Positions 11,546 to 24,345 of a stretch of 64,000 nt of DNA are shown piece after piece. Origin of the DNA: Citrus sinensis (taxonomy: Eukaryota > Streptophyta > Magnoliopsida > Sapindales > Rutaceae); the NCBI RefSeq assembly GCF_022201045.2, contig NC_068557.1, forward strand, positions 5,642,001 through 5,706,000, given 5' to 3'. The translations under genes were made by a program, and so were the position numbers. The notes under the pieces are model-generated. The model saw only the letters and a program-made list of their open reading frames with translations. It was not told where the DNA came from and ran no database searches. Each line of letters starts with the position of its first letter. Within the stretch, counting starts at the first letter, position 1.

Positions 11546-11697
11546 ATATTATGTATTGTTGATGCAGATATATATACATAAATAACTCATTTGCATTTGT
11601 ATAATTTGTTGATTATACAAGTTTAAATGATTGACATGTAGAGAATTATTATTCTTATGGCATTAATAACTAATTTTATTCTTGAGTAATGGATTAA

Positions 11698-12079
11698 ATT
11701 TATTTGGCTCGAAGAGAGAATTTGATAAAAATTTAAATAGAGGAATTGAGCAATGAGGGTATATTTATAATTTTATTAAAAATATATGGACAAATTAGAC
11801 AATTAACAATTATTTTTTTCTGTGCTAGAAGGGTATAACGGTAATTATATATTAAAATTACTATTTCCATTAAAAGTAACTGTTTCCGTTAGTGAATGAG
11901 AGTGTAAATATTTTTTTCGAAATATTAGGAGGTTTTTGTTTATTTGTCTAAAGGTTGGGGGTGTGTTAGTCATTTTCCCTTTAATTTAATTAACTTTTAG
12001 TTAGAAATCAAAAAAGGGCCCCACCATTTTGCATTTGCATGCAATACCCATCCAAGAAATTACATAGTTTTCCAATAAA
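11698..12079. repeat. S repeat, copy b (spans the unit 1/unit 2 junction)
   Basis: Second copy of the 11,167-11,545 repeat with scattered substitutions (GGCTCGAAG for GGCTTGAAG). Its 3' end runs directly into unit 2 at 12,040. Between copies a and b lie about 150 bp not found elsewhere in the window. Position 1 begins inside this repeat type, so another copy presumably lies just left of the window. Confidence 0.8.
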
Positions 12080-12502
12080 CACACACACACACACACACAT
12101 ATATAAAAGACAAAAGATGGACAAGATTTTACCCCTAGAAAGAGAAAATTTCCATATTCCATTTTCACTTGTAGTTACAACCTTTACAGTCTTCTTTATA
12201 TTATAAATTCAATTTTTTTAAAGAATTTAAAATTAATCTAAAGACTGCTATAATATTTTCATCACATACTAAGCCTTTAGTACCCATAACTTATATTTAA
12301 ATTTAAATTTTTTGTTATTACATAGTAATTGAGTATATAAGTAATAAAATCTTGGTGGGTTATAACCGAATATAATAACATATATAAATTGCGGAAATGA
12401 AGAGAGTGAGAGAGAGAGAGAGAGATGGCCTCAAATTTCATTGTTTCTGTATATATCTATCAGAAGAAAATTTACCTGATTTCCACATCTTTTGTTTTTT
12501 GG

Positions 12503-13020
12503 TACAATAAGTAGCCTAAACAAGGCTAAGCAATCACTCGGCGAGGGATCGAGATCCCCAAGCCATCATACAAAAGCCAAGTAGAGACCTCGGGAGGGGG
12601 GGGGGGGGGGACACAAATATGTGAACTCCCAGAGGAAGCTTGAGGGCATGAGAAGCCACAAAATCTGCCGCATTATTTGATTCTCTATAAACATGGTGCA
12701 GAGCTACTCGCCAATTACGATCCATCAGCCCCTTTGTACTACGAATCAGAGGATAACAAGCATTAACAGTGTTACAACCCTTGGCAACCATTTGAATTGC
12801 ACACTCACTATCAGCTTCTATGAGAATGTTACGAATGCCAACCTCCCAAGCCAGCAACAGTCCCTGATAAATTCCCCATAACTCGGCCTTTGTCACCGAG
12901 CATACACCAATATTAATGCTGAATCCTGTCACCCACTCCCCGTTGCTATTTCGAATTAAACCGCCAGCCCCTGCAGTACCTGAGCTCCTTCGGGACCCAT
13001 TGGTATTATTTCTATTATAA
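12503..13020 (-). pseudogene. LINE-type RNase H domain relic, unit 2
   Basis: Copy of the relic at 463-980, in the minus-strand frame 13097..12534. The G run is one base longer here (15 G, 12,596-12,610), which shifts the 3' reading frame and lengthens the open frame to 187 codons. That the end of the protein depends on a homopolymer length argues against coding selection. Confidence 0.75.
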
Positions 13021-14337
13021 TTTTTTTTTAAAGAAATTACAATTAATCTAAAGAATGCTATAATATTTTCATTACATACTAAGCCTTTAGCACCCATAAC
13101 TTCTATTAAAATTTTAATTTTTTTGTTATGTTGAGTATATAAGTAATAAAATCTCGGTGGGTTATAACCTAATATAAATAATATATATAAATTGCGGAAA
13201 TGAAAAGAGAGAGGGAGAGAGAGATGGCCTCAAATTTCATTGTTTTTGTATATATCTATCAAAAGAAAATCTACTTTATTTCCACATCTTTAAGCATACA
13301 TAAAGCTGGATTTAGTTGTAGTTCAATTAGAATTTACAAACCTTGTCCTCGGTCAAGATAAATAAATACTATTAGTGTTATTTTTGAATTTTTAACGAAT
13401 ATATAGTAAGTCTTTAATGTCATGAGTGTGTAAAAACACATTAAAACGTAATATTAATTGTTTTTCTAAACCTCACTAAAAATTCAATGAGGTTTGTTTA
13501 TCCTCTATTTTCTCTTTCAGGGAGTCCAAGTTGCAAGACTGTAGTGATAATTTGGATTGATTCAAATTTATGACTATGACCATGAACGTAACTGTAAAAT
13601 TTCCAGATTTAACAAAAGGTTTTAGCAAAAAATTAATTAGAATTTAATAGTGTCATTTATTTAAAACAACTAAGGAAAAAAACATTAATAATTTAATTAC
13701 AAAAAGTCGCTTTGGTTCAAAATTTTGGACACATGCTTCCTCCACAGTCTTGGCTTCGAACCAGCTTCCCAAGTTTCAAACCTCCTCGCCCTATCAAAAA
13801 CGACTAAAATTGTGGTTGGAAACTTGGTCCTGAAGTTACTTAATCACCCTTTTAATTTACAGTAAAAAAAAAATTATAAGCAGAAAATATAAATTTTTAG
13901 CTTAAATTGGCATGATGAAAGAGCTCAAGCTCTCAAGAATCCTTAAAAAATTACCAATAATAATTAAATTTCACTAGGTTTTTTTCGAAGAATTTGTTTG
14001 ATTTTTCATTACTAATGTTATGTGACTGAGCTGAAGTTGGGCAATTTTCATTATTACATTGACTCTCAATTATGGTTAAGAAAATAGCATTTACCAATAA
14101 TTAATAAAACACGAGACCCTGAAATTTTGTTCACACACAAAGCATACAAACAATTGAAGAAGGGTGATAAAGTAATAACAACAAACGCTAATAAATCATT
14201 AAAATTAAGACAACGTTGTTGTAGCCTTAATTCTCTTTGCTTTGTCCCACTAATAGTGCCCCTTCAGTCGTATCTGGACTGTATGATCTTCTTCAAAGCA
14301 TCCGGTGCCCACCAAACGGTCCTGATTTATATAATAA

Positions 14338-14738
14338 CTAGGAAATAGAACCGCGCTTTGCGCGGCTTTGAAAAAAGAATTTAGTATTATTCCTTTTTTC
14401 TTATTCTACTTTTAACGATTTATTCTATTCGATTAAGAGGCAAGACTTCAAAAAAAAAACATGAAAAAAATAAAGCAAAGCTAAAACCCAAAAGTCTTTT
14501 TTAATTATTTAAACTTGCATTTGTTAAATTAACACCACGGAAATAGAAGTGCCATAAATGCACCTTGTCTAAGCCAAAGCCTTGGAAACCTGAGGCTGAT
14601 ATATCACCGCGAGGCCACCTAGAGAAGGAGCAGAAGATGCATCACAGTAGCCTCTTAGTATATTTCCTTCTTCGGTAGTGAATCCGAGAGAGGTGAGCAT
14701 TTTAGGCCAGCAATTACGGGTGATGATATCAATAGCCG
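14338..14738 (-). mobile_element. Helitron-like 3' terminal segment, unit 2
   Basis: Second copy of the 2298-2698 segment with the same hairpin and CTAG terminus (CTAG at 14,338-14,341; stem at 14,351-14,356 and 14,360-14,365). It arrived with the 12-kb duplication, not by independent transposition, because its flanks are the same. Confidence 0.7.
14569..14738 (-). pseudogene. Captured EC1-like gene fragment, unit 2
   Basis: Appears identical to 2529-2698: the C-terminal half of an EC1-type reading frame, open to a TAG at 14,571..14,569, with no start or signal peptide. It lies antisense and just upstream of the second MYB pseudogene. Confidence 0.72.
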
Positions 14739-14849
14739 AATAAATTTAGCCCCATCTCTCTATTTAACATTTAACCACCCTTCCTTTCTTGAGAGCTTAA
14801 TTTTTATTTTTTTATTTTGTTTTATTTTTTTCTTTACTCTCTCTACTGC

Positions 14850-15654
14850 ATGGAGCTTGATTTAAGTTTTCGAGATGATTATCCTTTCATATCAAGCATA
14901 TTTTCTGATAATCTCTTCAAATCAGACCTAGGAAATGGGTTCTCGTCTAGAAAATCCATCTTCTAAAGGTATATTGTTTCACAACTATCATAATAACCAT
15001 GATTATGGTCTTATTAATGAGTCCACTTTTTCAAATCCTCACCATCTTAATCGATTTACCATCGAAGGATCCTCAAAAAGTCCCCCTCTCGGGATCTCAA
15101 CAATGAGTTTCAATCCTCTTGAGGGCTATTCAAATGGATTTTTAGGTACTAAGGGTGCATATACCGCCACTCCGTTGGTACCGAATAGTACAAATGAGGT
15201 TTTGCATGGCCCGAAAAGAAGAGGATTTTGGGATTATTCACAGAATTTTTCGGCTCACCCCAAGCTGGAAACTCCAAATTTTTTGCCGATACTAATGAAT
15301 TTTCAAGATTATGGATCATCGAGTTCAAAATTGTCCGATGAAGTCTCATGTGTAACTGGAGAAAATGCATATAATCAAGATCAAAAGAGGAACAAAAGGA
15401 TACCTATGAAAAGAGAAAGGAAACTTCCAAAGAAGAACAACATAATCAAAGGGCAGTGGACTCCTCAAGAGGATAGGTAAGAGAAGAACTAAATTAAATT
15501 TCATTTTGGTCTTTTTTTCACAAATTAATCCAAAAATTTTATTTATGCTTTCTTCTATTTTTTCTCCTTAGGGTTTTTTTTTTTGGTACGTTTATTGGAG
15601 TTATTAAGAATTAGTATCATAAATCTCTTTTTGCAGAATGTTGATCCGGCTAGT
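14850..15654 (+). pseudogene. Truncated, frameshifted R2R3-MYB pseudogene, unit 2
   Basis: Second copy of the 2810-3614 pseudogene with the same lesions: the 2-nt loss near 14,945, a stop after 38 codons, and loss of homology after 15,654. The lesions therefore predate the 12-kb duplication. The long secondary frame (14,935-15,480) would encode the acidic/Ser-rich N-terminal region and the first R2 residues only, without DNA-binding helices. Confidence 0.88.
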
Positions 15655-16517
15655 TTAAGAGGGAAAAAATTGATAGTTTTTGTAATTTTCAAGTACTTGC
15701 CATTTCAACGTCAATTTTTAGATAGAGGAGGAAAAATTGATCCTGCACGGAGAGTAAGTCTATGACTGAAAAAATTAGATGAAATTTAAGAGTAAATACG
15801 ATAAGCAGTATTCCAACTTGGTAGTTGCAATTTTTTTTGAAGATTTTGCAAGACACAGTTAGCTTATGATTTATGAAGCAAATGTATAATGAGAGCGATT
15901 GCCTCATGGTTTATTGAAGAAAAATTTATAAGGAGAGCTAATTTGATCTTGTTTATTGTTGGCGGCAATTGATATCAGACAGTTGTTGCTTATATCTAAC
16001 GGCCAAGGTTGGAAGTCCGAATATCAAAGGTCTACAATTACGGTCAAGGTTGATCCTGCAAAATTTTACATAGATAGCTCTATTTAAAATTTATTAAAAT
16101 ATAATAGCTATAGAGATGACTAAGGTCCTGTTCAATATTGAGGAAGTGTAGCTATTGTAGCAAAAAATTATGACTTTAAAATAAAGCTTAATAGTATGTA
16201 ATAAATAAGATTTTTAAATAATAACTTAATTTGACAAAAATAATAAATTAAGATGTTATATCTTTTTTATCATATAGGACTAGTATTATAAGTAATGGAT
16301 TAAATCAACTTAACCAGTTATATTAGCTAGTATTTACCAAAGATTTTAGTACTGTGGCATTTAAATTAAAACTGCCTAATCTCAATACTAAGCATGGTCT
16401 AATTTAATTGTGTTGGAGACTAATCCCTGGCAAGTTTTATATAGATCCCTTTATTCTTAGTTTTTCAAAAATACAATCATACAAATTGCCAATTTCTTCC
16501 TTCTAATTTTTTATTAA

Positions 16518-16553
<36 letters not shown>

Positions 16554-19362
16554 TGTATGTATATATAGGCACACACACATACCCAAGCAACTTGTGGAGC
16601 TAGTGATTTCAGGACCGACTTTACAAACAACTGCTTCAGAAATTATGCCACGAATATCAAGAGATCAGCTGCTTCAGCTGGAATTAATTTTGAGGTACTT
16701 TTGTAATTTCTTTTTATTTATGTAATTTTAAAGGAAGTATTGATATTTGGTCCCAATAGTGACATATGGATTGAACTGCTACATTATTGTTCTAGTCATT
16801 AACAATTGTTCAATTAGACCTTCCAAGGTGATGGGATATGACTAGTTGTTTTTTAACTATCACAAAACTTAATATTCTTAGTTCTTATGAAAATCATAGA
16901 ATACCTGACGGAAAAGAATAATATTTTTTTTATCTTATTTTACATAGATTTTACTGTTTGATCGAGTCTTGGATAGATTTTAAATACATTATATCATCTA
17001 CAGTAAATTTTCTATCAAATAATATTGTTGGGATTAAGGAAAAATATTAGTTTAGTGATGTTAATAATTTACCAATAAATGAATATTTATTAATTTAGAA
17101 AGAGATTTTTTGTTTGAAGAATTTTATAGATATATGTACATATTTACTTGTAAAAGAACATAAATCGTGCTTCCTTAAGTCAATGATATCTTCTCAAATG
17201 GCTCCCACTTATAATAGTGTAGCTTTGTTAAGCAACTTGTAATTATACAATATTTCTTTTTTGCCTTTCCTTAGTTTGTGTAATCATACACATACCACTA
17301 TTGTGTAAGTATTTACTTTTGAAAAATATGAATACAAAAGTATTCTCAAGTTTCACTTGATTATTTTATAATTTCTAGTCTCATATCATAATAATTTTCA
17401 TATTTTTGGGCTTCATGGGTTCTCATTTGAAAGAAGTACAAAGAAAAAAGAAAATCTTTATTGATAGAAAAAGATATACTAAATGTAGTGCATGCTCTAC
17501 AAAATAATTAATGACGACATGCGCTCAGTTAGGAACGAAGAGAAGCTACAAAAGCAAAAGAAAAACTTTAGATGCATATTTTTCAAAGAGTTGAATTCAA
17601 ATAATAGAAATTGTAAAAAAAAAAAGTTCCTTAATTTTATGAGTTATATAATTTATTCATTATTAATTTTTGTATGAGATTAATTATGAGTTTATATTTT
17701 CAATGGGTCCTAAAGGATTCAAAAAGTCGCTATTGTCTTACGCATTTAACAAAGCTATTTATTTGCTACACTGGCTCAATTTGGAACTTGATGATTTAAT
17801 TATTTATCAAGATTATTAACTTATCGGATAGTTATTTATCAATGTTTTATTTATGTTTTACGTTAATTAAAAAAAGAAATTATATAAAAGAAAAATAAAC
17901 CAATTTAATGATATTCGCTGATGTGCACTATTGAGTGTATGAGCTCAGCATCCTTTTCATGATTTGCAGAAGCACAATTGGAAAAAATCAGATAACAAAA
18001 AAAAATTATTAAAATACACACACATAGACTGAAGGATTTATTAAATTATTAAAGTTAGAAATAAGTTAAAAGACAATAAAAATACAAACTTCAATATAGT
18101 ACAGAACAAAATACACCGCACTGCAGTAAGTGTTTTGTTTGTATTTTAGTTTGTCCTTTATTTCAACAACTTAAAAGATCCCTTATTAGATAAAGACTAT
18201 ATATATATATATATATATATAACGAAAATGTTGAATAGGAGCACACCCAAGGAATATGGTGACGAAACAAGGGGCTCTTAAGTGATTAATGACTCTTTTT
18301 TTGTATCTATGTATAGTTCTACTGTTGCCCCCACTCCAACAGTTAAACATATATTTTATTTTGTAATCCTTTTGAGTTCTTAGAGTAACTTAGTTATTAG
18401 AATGCCACCGGCATTCGTTCCGAGCAAAGTTCAAGCTCTCCATCAGATTCGTATGGTTAAATTAGTTACAGCTTTCCTTGTTTGTAGACAAAGCTAATTC
18501 GGAATTGTCTTTAGTTTCATGGTTTAACTTGTATCCATTTACTTCATATTGGCCTCGAGTTCACTCATGGAAATATAACCATCCCCAAATCTCTCACGTC
18601 AATCGCATGATCCTCTTATCCTTTTCCATTCTTATTTACTCAAGGTGCGCGGGGAAGCGGAAATAAAGAAAACTCAATTTGTACTCCTCTAAGTTGTGGG
18701 CTATAATGCTCAATTTGAAAAACAAATAAAGGAAAAACACACATACTCACAAATGTAATAATATGGAGATTGGTTTTCCATTTTTATAAGCCATAACATA
18801 TTTATGATTTTTATTGTATTTTCTTGCAATTATGCCTTCATTAATTCGAATTGTATATTATGCTATAATACTCTTGATGCATCTTGGAATTAAGCATTCC
18901 TTCATGCTGACCTTATTAGTATTGTGGCTTTTGTGAGACATGGGCCCTCCGTCCAAATGTGAACGAATGAAACTATCGAATCAAGTAATACACAAGTTTC
19001 CACGACGCGGCATGACTTAAGCTCATAACTCTTTTGTAACATGGCTGATGAACGAGGTGTCATAGATAGCGCCATAAGGCCATGGCGTCGCGAAGCGGCA
19101 ATCTCCTAGCTAGTAAAGTAGCAATAATCACGGTGATTAACTGATGCTAATTAGCTAATTTGATTGAAAGTCGTGAAGTATGGGGCACGAACGATCGACC
19201 AACGCAATGCATACGTCTTGGATGCATTAGGGACACCAAATGTGATCCATATATATGCTAGCCAGTACTATATATAGAGCAACAATGTGTGCCTCGAGTA
19301 TTCGAAAATTACTAACAAATTAGTAATATACCAAAAAAGGGAGGGAAAAAAAAACAGCAACC
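15655..19362. other. Non-coding stretch between MYB pseudogene and protease, unit 2
   Basis: Copy of 3,615-7,328 differing by microsatellite length and a single visible base change (C to A at about 19,305) about 60 bp before the protease start. No gene is supported. Confidence 0.6.
19269..19276 (+). promoter_or_regulatory. Probable TATA box of the cysteine protease, unit 2
   Basis: TATATATA 87 bp before the ATG at 19,363, as in unit 1. The probable leader differs from unit 1 by one base (TTCGAAAATT here, TTCGCAAATT there). Confidence 0.6.
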
Positions 19363-20544
19363 ATGGTTTTAAAATTTGAGAAAAGCTTTATCATTCCCAT
19401 GTTTGTGATCATCAGTTTGGTGATCACTTGTGCATCACAAGTGGTGTCCGGCCGGTCGATGCATGAACCGTCCATCGTTGCGAAACACGAACAGTGGATG
19501 GCTCAGCATGGACGCACTTACAAGGACGAGCTAGAGAAGGCAATGCGTCTTAAGATATTCAAGCAAAACCTTGAATACATTGAGAAAGCCAACAAGGAGG
19601 GGAATCGGACGTACAAGTTGGGCACCAATGAATTTTCAGACTTAACTAACGAGGAGTTTCGTGCTTCATATACAGGATACAACAGGCCAGTACCAAGCCT
19701 AAGCCGCCAGTCATCACGGCCATCCACCTTCAAGTACCAAAACGTGACTGATGTTCCGACTAGCATCGACTGGAGGAAGAAAGGAGCTGTCACTCATATA
19801 AAGAACCAAGGCAATTGTGGTAATTAATTATTATATATATATTGATGAAGTGATGCTGCAGATTGTTTGTAGCTGTCACATCATGTACAACAAATTAACC
19901 TAGAATATTATATAATATTATTATTCGTCGTCTAACGTAACATGCAATATTATTTTGCAGGATCCTGTTGGGCATTTTCAGCTGTGGCGGCGGTGGAAGG
20001 GATCACTCAGATTACTGGTGGGAAACTGATTGAACTTTCGGAGCAGCAGTTGGTAGACTGCTCAACAGACAACAATGGATGCAGTGGGGGTCTTATGGAT
20101 AAAGCCTTTGAGTATATTATAGAAAACAAGGGCCTTGCCACAGAAGCGGACTATCCGTACCAGCAAGAGCAAGGAACCTGTGACGAACAGAAAGAGAAAG
20201 CTGCTGCTGCTACAATCGGTAAATATGAAGATTTACCGAAAGGTGATGAGCATGCCTTACTCCAGGCCGTAACCAAGCAGCCAGTATCAGTCTGTGTTGA
20301 AGCGAGCGGACAAGCCTTCCGTTTTTACGAAAGAGGTGTGCTTAACGCAGAATGCGGGAATAACTGTGATCATGGTGTCGCTGTTGTTGGGTTTGGAACT
20401 GCTGAAGAAGAAGATGGAGCCAATTACTGGTTAATTAAGAATTCGTGGGGGGAGACTTGGGGTGAGTCCGGCTACATAAGGATTCTCAGAGATGAAGGTC
20501 TCTGTGGCATTGCCACTGAGGCTTCCTATCCAGTTGCAATGTGA
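19363..20544 (+). CDS. SAG12-type papain-like cysteine protease, unit 2
   Basis: Exons 19,363-19,819 and 19,961-20,544 encode 346 residues identical to the unit 1 protein as far as I can compare. Signal peptide, I29 propeptide, C155, H290 and N313 are all intact. One unusual residue in both copies is C264, in Q-P-V-S-V-C-V-E, where relatives that I remember have Ala. Identical proteins from two tandem genes suggest extra dosage if the duplication is real. A TATA box and leader are present in each copy, so both could be transcribed. Confidence 0.93.
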
Positions 20545-21742
20545 CTTCTATAATTTTATTAGCCTCCTCTTCATAGCAGTATCAATGAGGTTGTGCTATC
20601 CTACATTTGGAAATAATTTAATCTTGTTGGAGTCTTAAATAGTTTTGGAGTATTGATGATATCTTCATCAACTTCAAACCCGCTGATGTATTAGCTAGCC
20701 ACTGAAAGCTGATATTTATCTATTGTGCGGTTAATTTTCTATATTTCTTAATGTTTGTAATGGAATTAATGCCAGTATACTTGGTGTCTTCTATAATTAA
20801 TGTTAAATCTCTTGTTTAAATATAATCTTGATCTTCGCCACAATTACTTTATTACAATTTAAGCAATAAATTAATTATATTACTTATTTATCAAATTCCT
20901 ATTGGTAAATTTAAAGGTTTTCTTTTAAACAAAAGTATTTTTGGAGAAAATTGAGCAAAATGCCGGCTCCAATTGTTAATTTGGAGAAATTAATTGGAAC
21001 CCGCTCGTGTTTTAAAACACATTCACACTCCTCACGGCATGTATTGACCGTGAAGCTTAAGTACTGTTTTGAGAATATGAATGAAGTAAAATAACATATA
21101 TGCATATCCTCGATGAGCAACAACTTCATTTTCTTCTGAGCATTTATTCTTCTCATATGCATCACTCTCAATTTAGTGAATGTTATAATGATGGAAATGA
21201 GTTTCGCTACAAGATCAAAAGAGAAATTTTGTAGTATACAAATGGCTCAAATTAAGTTAAATTTCATGGTAACCATAAAAGATTTTAGTTATTAGAACCA
21301 AAGAGAAAATTCATAGTTACGCATACCACTCGAATTAGGTTGATGTATATTTTGCAACTCAATCGATAAAAGCTTGTGACATTAGAGTAGATTTTTTACA
21401 TCAGTTTTGATAATGTTTATACAAGTACCGTTAATAAATATTTCTTCTCTTTGCGGAGGTTCACTTAAAAAAAATGAGAGGTTTTATATTACTATAGGTT
21501 TATGCCATTGTCAATGTTTATTTTATTTTATTATTTGTGACTGTAAATATTACTATATGTTTATGCCATTGTCAATGTTTATTTTATTTTATTATTTGTG
21601 ACTGTAAATCTCACACACATAAAATTAACATGCAAATTATTTTATTTCATTCATATTCCAAAGTTTTATGACCACTAAGGGTAAATTTTGTGAATCATAT
21701 ATCTATTAGATAAGAAATTCTAGAATTTCTCCTATTAGATTA
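20545..21742. other. 3' flank of protease, unit 2
   Basis: Copy of 8,511-9,708. It holds the 61-bp tandem repeat at 21,487-21,608 and no supported gene. Confidence 0.5.
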
Positions 21743-23846
21743 TGTGACACCGCTGATCCCACTATGAGACCTATTACTCTATCATTCAGGCATACAAACT
21801 GAACACACTCAAGTAGCATTATGAGCTCAAAAAAAAAAATATTATGTGTGTGTGTGTGTGTGTGTGTAGACACACATACAGACACATACTATTTTGTATC
21901 GTTTACGTAGATACGTATACATATAAATATGTTCTCTGTGTATGTGCATACTATTATGTGACACCGGCAATCTCACTATGGGACTCACTGCTATATTTTT
22001 TGACAGAATATGTAAATTGGGCATGCCAACTCAACGCGCCAAAGTGGTATGACTGGCATAAAAAATAGATTCTCTGTGTATATGCATACCTGTGCACACA
22101 AATACGTATATAAACATACATATGATTATGTATCATTGAAGGATATATATATCCATATAAATAGATTTTCGGCTAGAACAAGGGCTATGTTAGAGAGAGA
22201 GAGAACCCTATTTTTTAAGGTACTTCACGAATATCAACCAAATATTAATATTTCTTAATTATGCTGTAAATTTGAGATTTGAAATTATATCTCTTGTACC
22301 ACTTTAAACAAATTTACAATTAAACCAACTACCATCCATAATCCATTCTAAACTATAACCATGCATGATTCTTAAGAGAATGTTTACTCATTAAAATTTT
22401 TAATACTAATAACTTTTTTTCCTTCAAAATTTCATATACTACTTTGAAGTCCATGATTATTTCTTTCTGTCTTTTTCCCAAACTTTTCATTTATTGGCTT
22501 ATTGCAATCTTTATCATTTAGTTGGTTATGGTTATCCTCTTTGAAGTCATTAGTTTTCTAAAATCGGTATAAAATTATTGATAAAATAGAAAGCAAATGA
22601 AAGCCATTTCCATCTAGCTAGGAGTGCAATAAGAAAAATGTTAACCTTATTATGTGGCTCCAATTGGAGTTGAGGAAAGTCCAAATGGTCTTCATTCAGG
22701 CATGAGACCTATTGCTCTATCATTCAGGCATACAAACTGAACACACTCAAGTAGTATTATGGGCTAAAAAAAAAAAAATTTTGTGTGTGTGTGTATAGAC
22801 ACACATACATACACACACTATTATGTATCGTTGACGTAGATATACATACATATAAATATATTCTCTGTGTATGTGCATACTATTATGTGACACCGGTAAT
22901 CTCACTATGGGACTCACTGATATATTTTTTTACAGAATATGTAAATTGGGCATGCCAACTCAACACGGCAAAGTGGTATGACTGGCAAAAAAAATTGATT
23001 GTCTGTGTATATGCATACCTATGCACACAAATACCTATTATATATATATATATATATATATATATCCTTATAAATAGATTTTCGGCTTAAACAAGGGCTA
23101 TGTTAGAGAGAGAGAAAAAAAAAACCTATTTTTTAAGGTGCTTCACGAATATAAACCAAATATTATTTAGCTTGAAGAGAGAATTTGATAAAAATTTAAA
23201 TAGAGGAATTAAGAAATGATGGTATATTTATAATTTTATTAACAATATATGGACAAATTGGACAATTAACAATTGTTTTTTTATGTACTAGAAGGGAATA
23301 ACGGTAATTATATATTAAAATTACTATTTTCGTTAAAAATAATTGTTTCTGTTAGTGAATGGGGGTGTAAATGTCTTTTTGAAAACGTTAGGGGGTTTTG
23401 TTCCTTTGTCTAAAGGTTGGAGGTGTATTAGTCATTTTCCCTTTAATTTAATTAACTTTTAGTTAGAAATCAAAAAAGGGCCCCACTATTTTGCTTTTGC
23501 ATGCAATACCCATCCAAGAAATTACCTAGTTTTCCAATAAATATATTATGTATTGTTGATGCAGATATATATATATAAAAATATATTCACCGTGTATGTG
23601 CATACTATTATGTGACACTGTTAATCCCACTATGGAACTCACTGCTATTTTTTTTGATAAAATATGTAAATTGGGCATGCCAACTCATCACGCTAATGTG
23701 GTATGACTGACATAAAAAAAATATTCTCTGTGTATATGCGTACCTATGCACACAAATACATATATATACATACATACTATTATGTATCATTTAAGTAGAT
23801 ATATATCCATATAAATATATTTTTTTTGCTTGAACAAGGGTGTGTT

Positions 23847-23877
<31 letters not shown>

Positions 23878-24345
23878 CTATTTTTTAAGGTACTTCATGA
23901 ATATAAAACAAATATTAATATTTCTTAATTCTAATGTAAATTTGATATTTGAAGTTATATCTGTTATACCATTTTAAAAAAATTTACAATTAAACCAACT
24001 ACCTTCCACAATCCATCCTAAATTATAACCATGCATGATTCTTAAGAGAATGTTTATTCATTAAAATTTTTAATACTAATAACTTTCTTTCCTACAAAAT
24101 TTCATATACTACTTTGAAGTCCATAATTATTTCTTTCTATCTTTTTCCTAAACTTTTCATTTATTGACTTATTGCAATCTTTATCATTTAGTTGGTTATG
24201 GTTATCTTCTTTGAAGTCATTAGTTTTCTAAAATCGGTATAAAATTATTGATAAAATAGAAAGAAAATGAAAGTCATTTCCATCCAGCTAGGCGTGCAAT
24301 AAGAAAAATGTTAACCTTATTATGTGGCTCCAATTGGAGTTGAGC
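21743..24345. repeat. R-repeat cluster, unit 2 (three R copies and one S copy)
   Basis: R copies have GTGACAC motifs at about 21,957, 22,887 and 23,610. An S repeat (23,165-23,545) separates the second and third. The third R copy (about 23,577-24,345) extends through sequence equivalent to 10,225-10,650 and has no counterpart at the end of unit 1. The copies differ from each other by several percent, unlike the nearly identical unit cores. Simple (GT)n, (AT)n and (GA)n tracts are embedded. Confidence 0.75.

Larger units (their letters stand above)
1..12039. repeat. Tandem segmental duplication, unit 1 (about 12.03 kb)
   Basis: The sequence starting at 1 recurs from 12,040. The offset is 12,040 up to a (TATG)n tract, 12,032 after it, and 12,034 after an (AT)n tract near 6,170. 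Through about 10,700 the two units differ by only a few substitutions seen by eye (for example 7,273, 10,077, 10,585) plus microsatellite and poly-G length. From about 10,740 to 11,580 they differ more. The unit holds an RNase H relic, a Helitron/EC1 fragment, a MYB pseudogene and a cysteine protease gene. The left edge is the window edge, so the true start is unknown. Confidence 0.95.
12040..23580. repeat. Tandem segmental duplication, unit 2
   Basis: Second copy of unit 1 in the same orientation with the same gene content. Past about 23,580 it continues into another R-type repeat (23,577-24,345), whereas unit 1 jumps at about 11,582 into the left flank of unit 2. The near identity means either a very recent duplication, ongoing gene conversion, or an assembly duplication. 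Confidence 0.93.
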
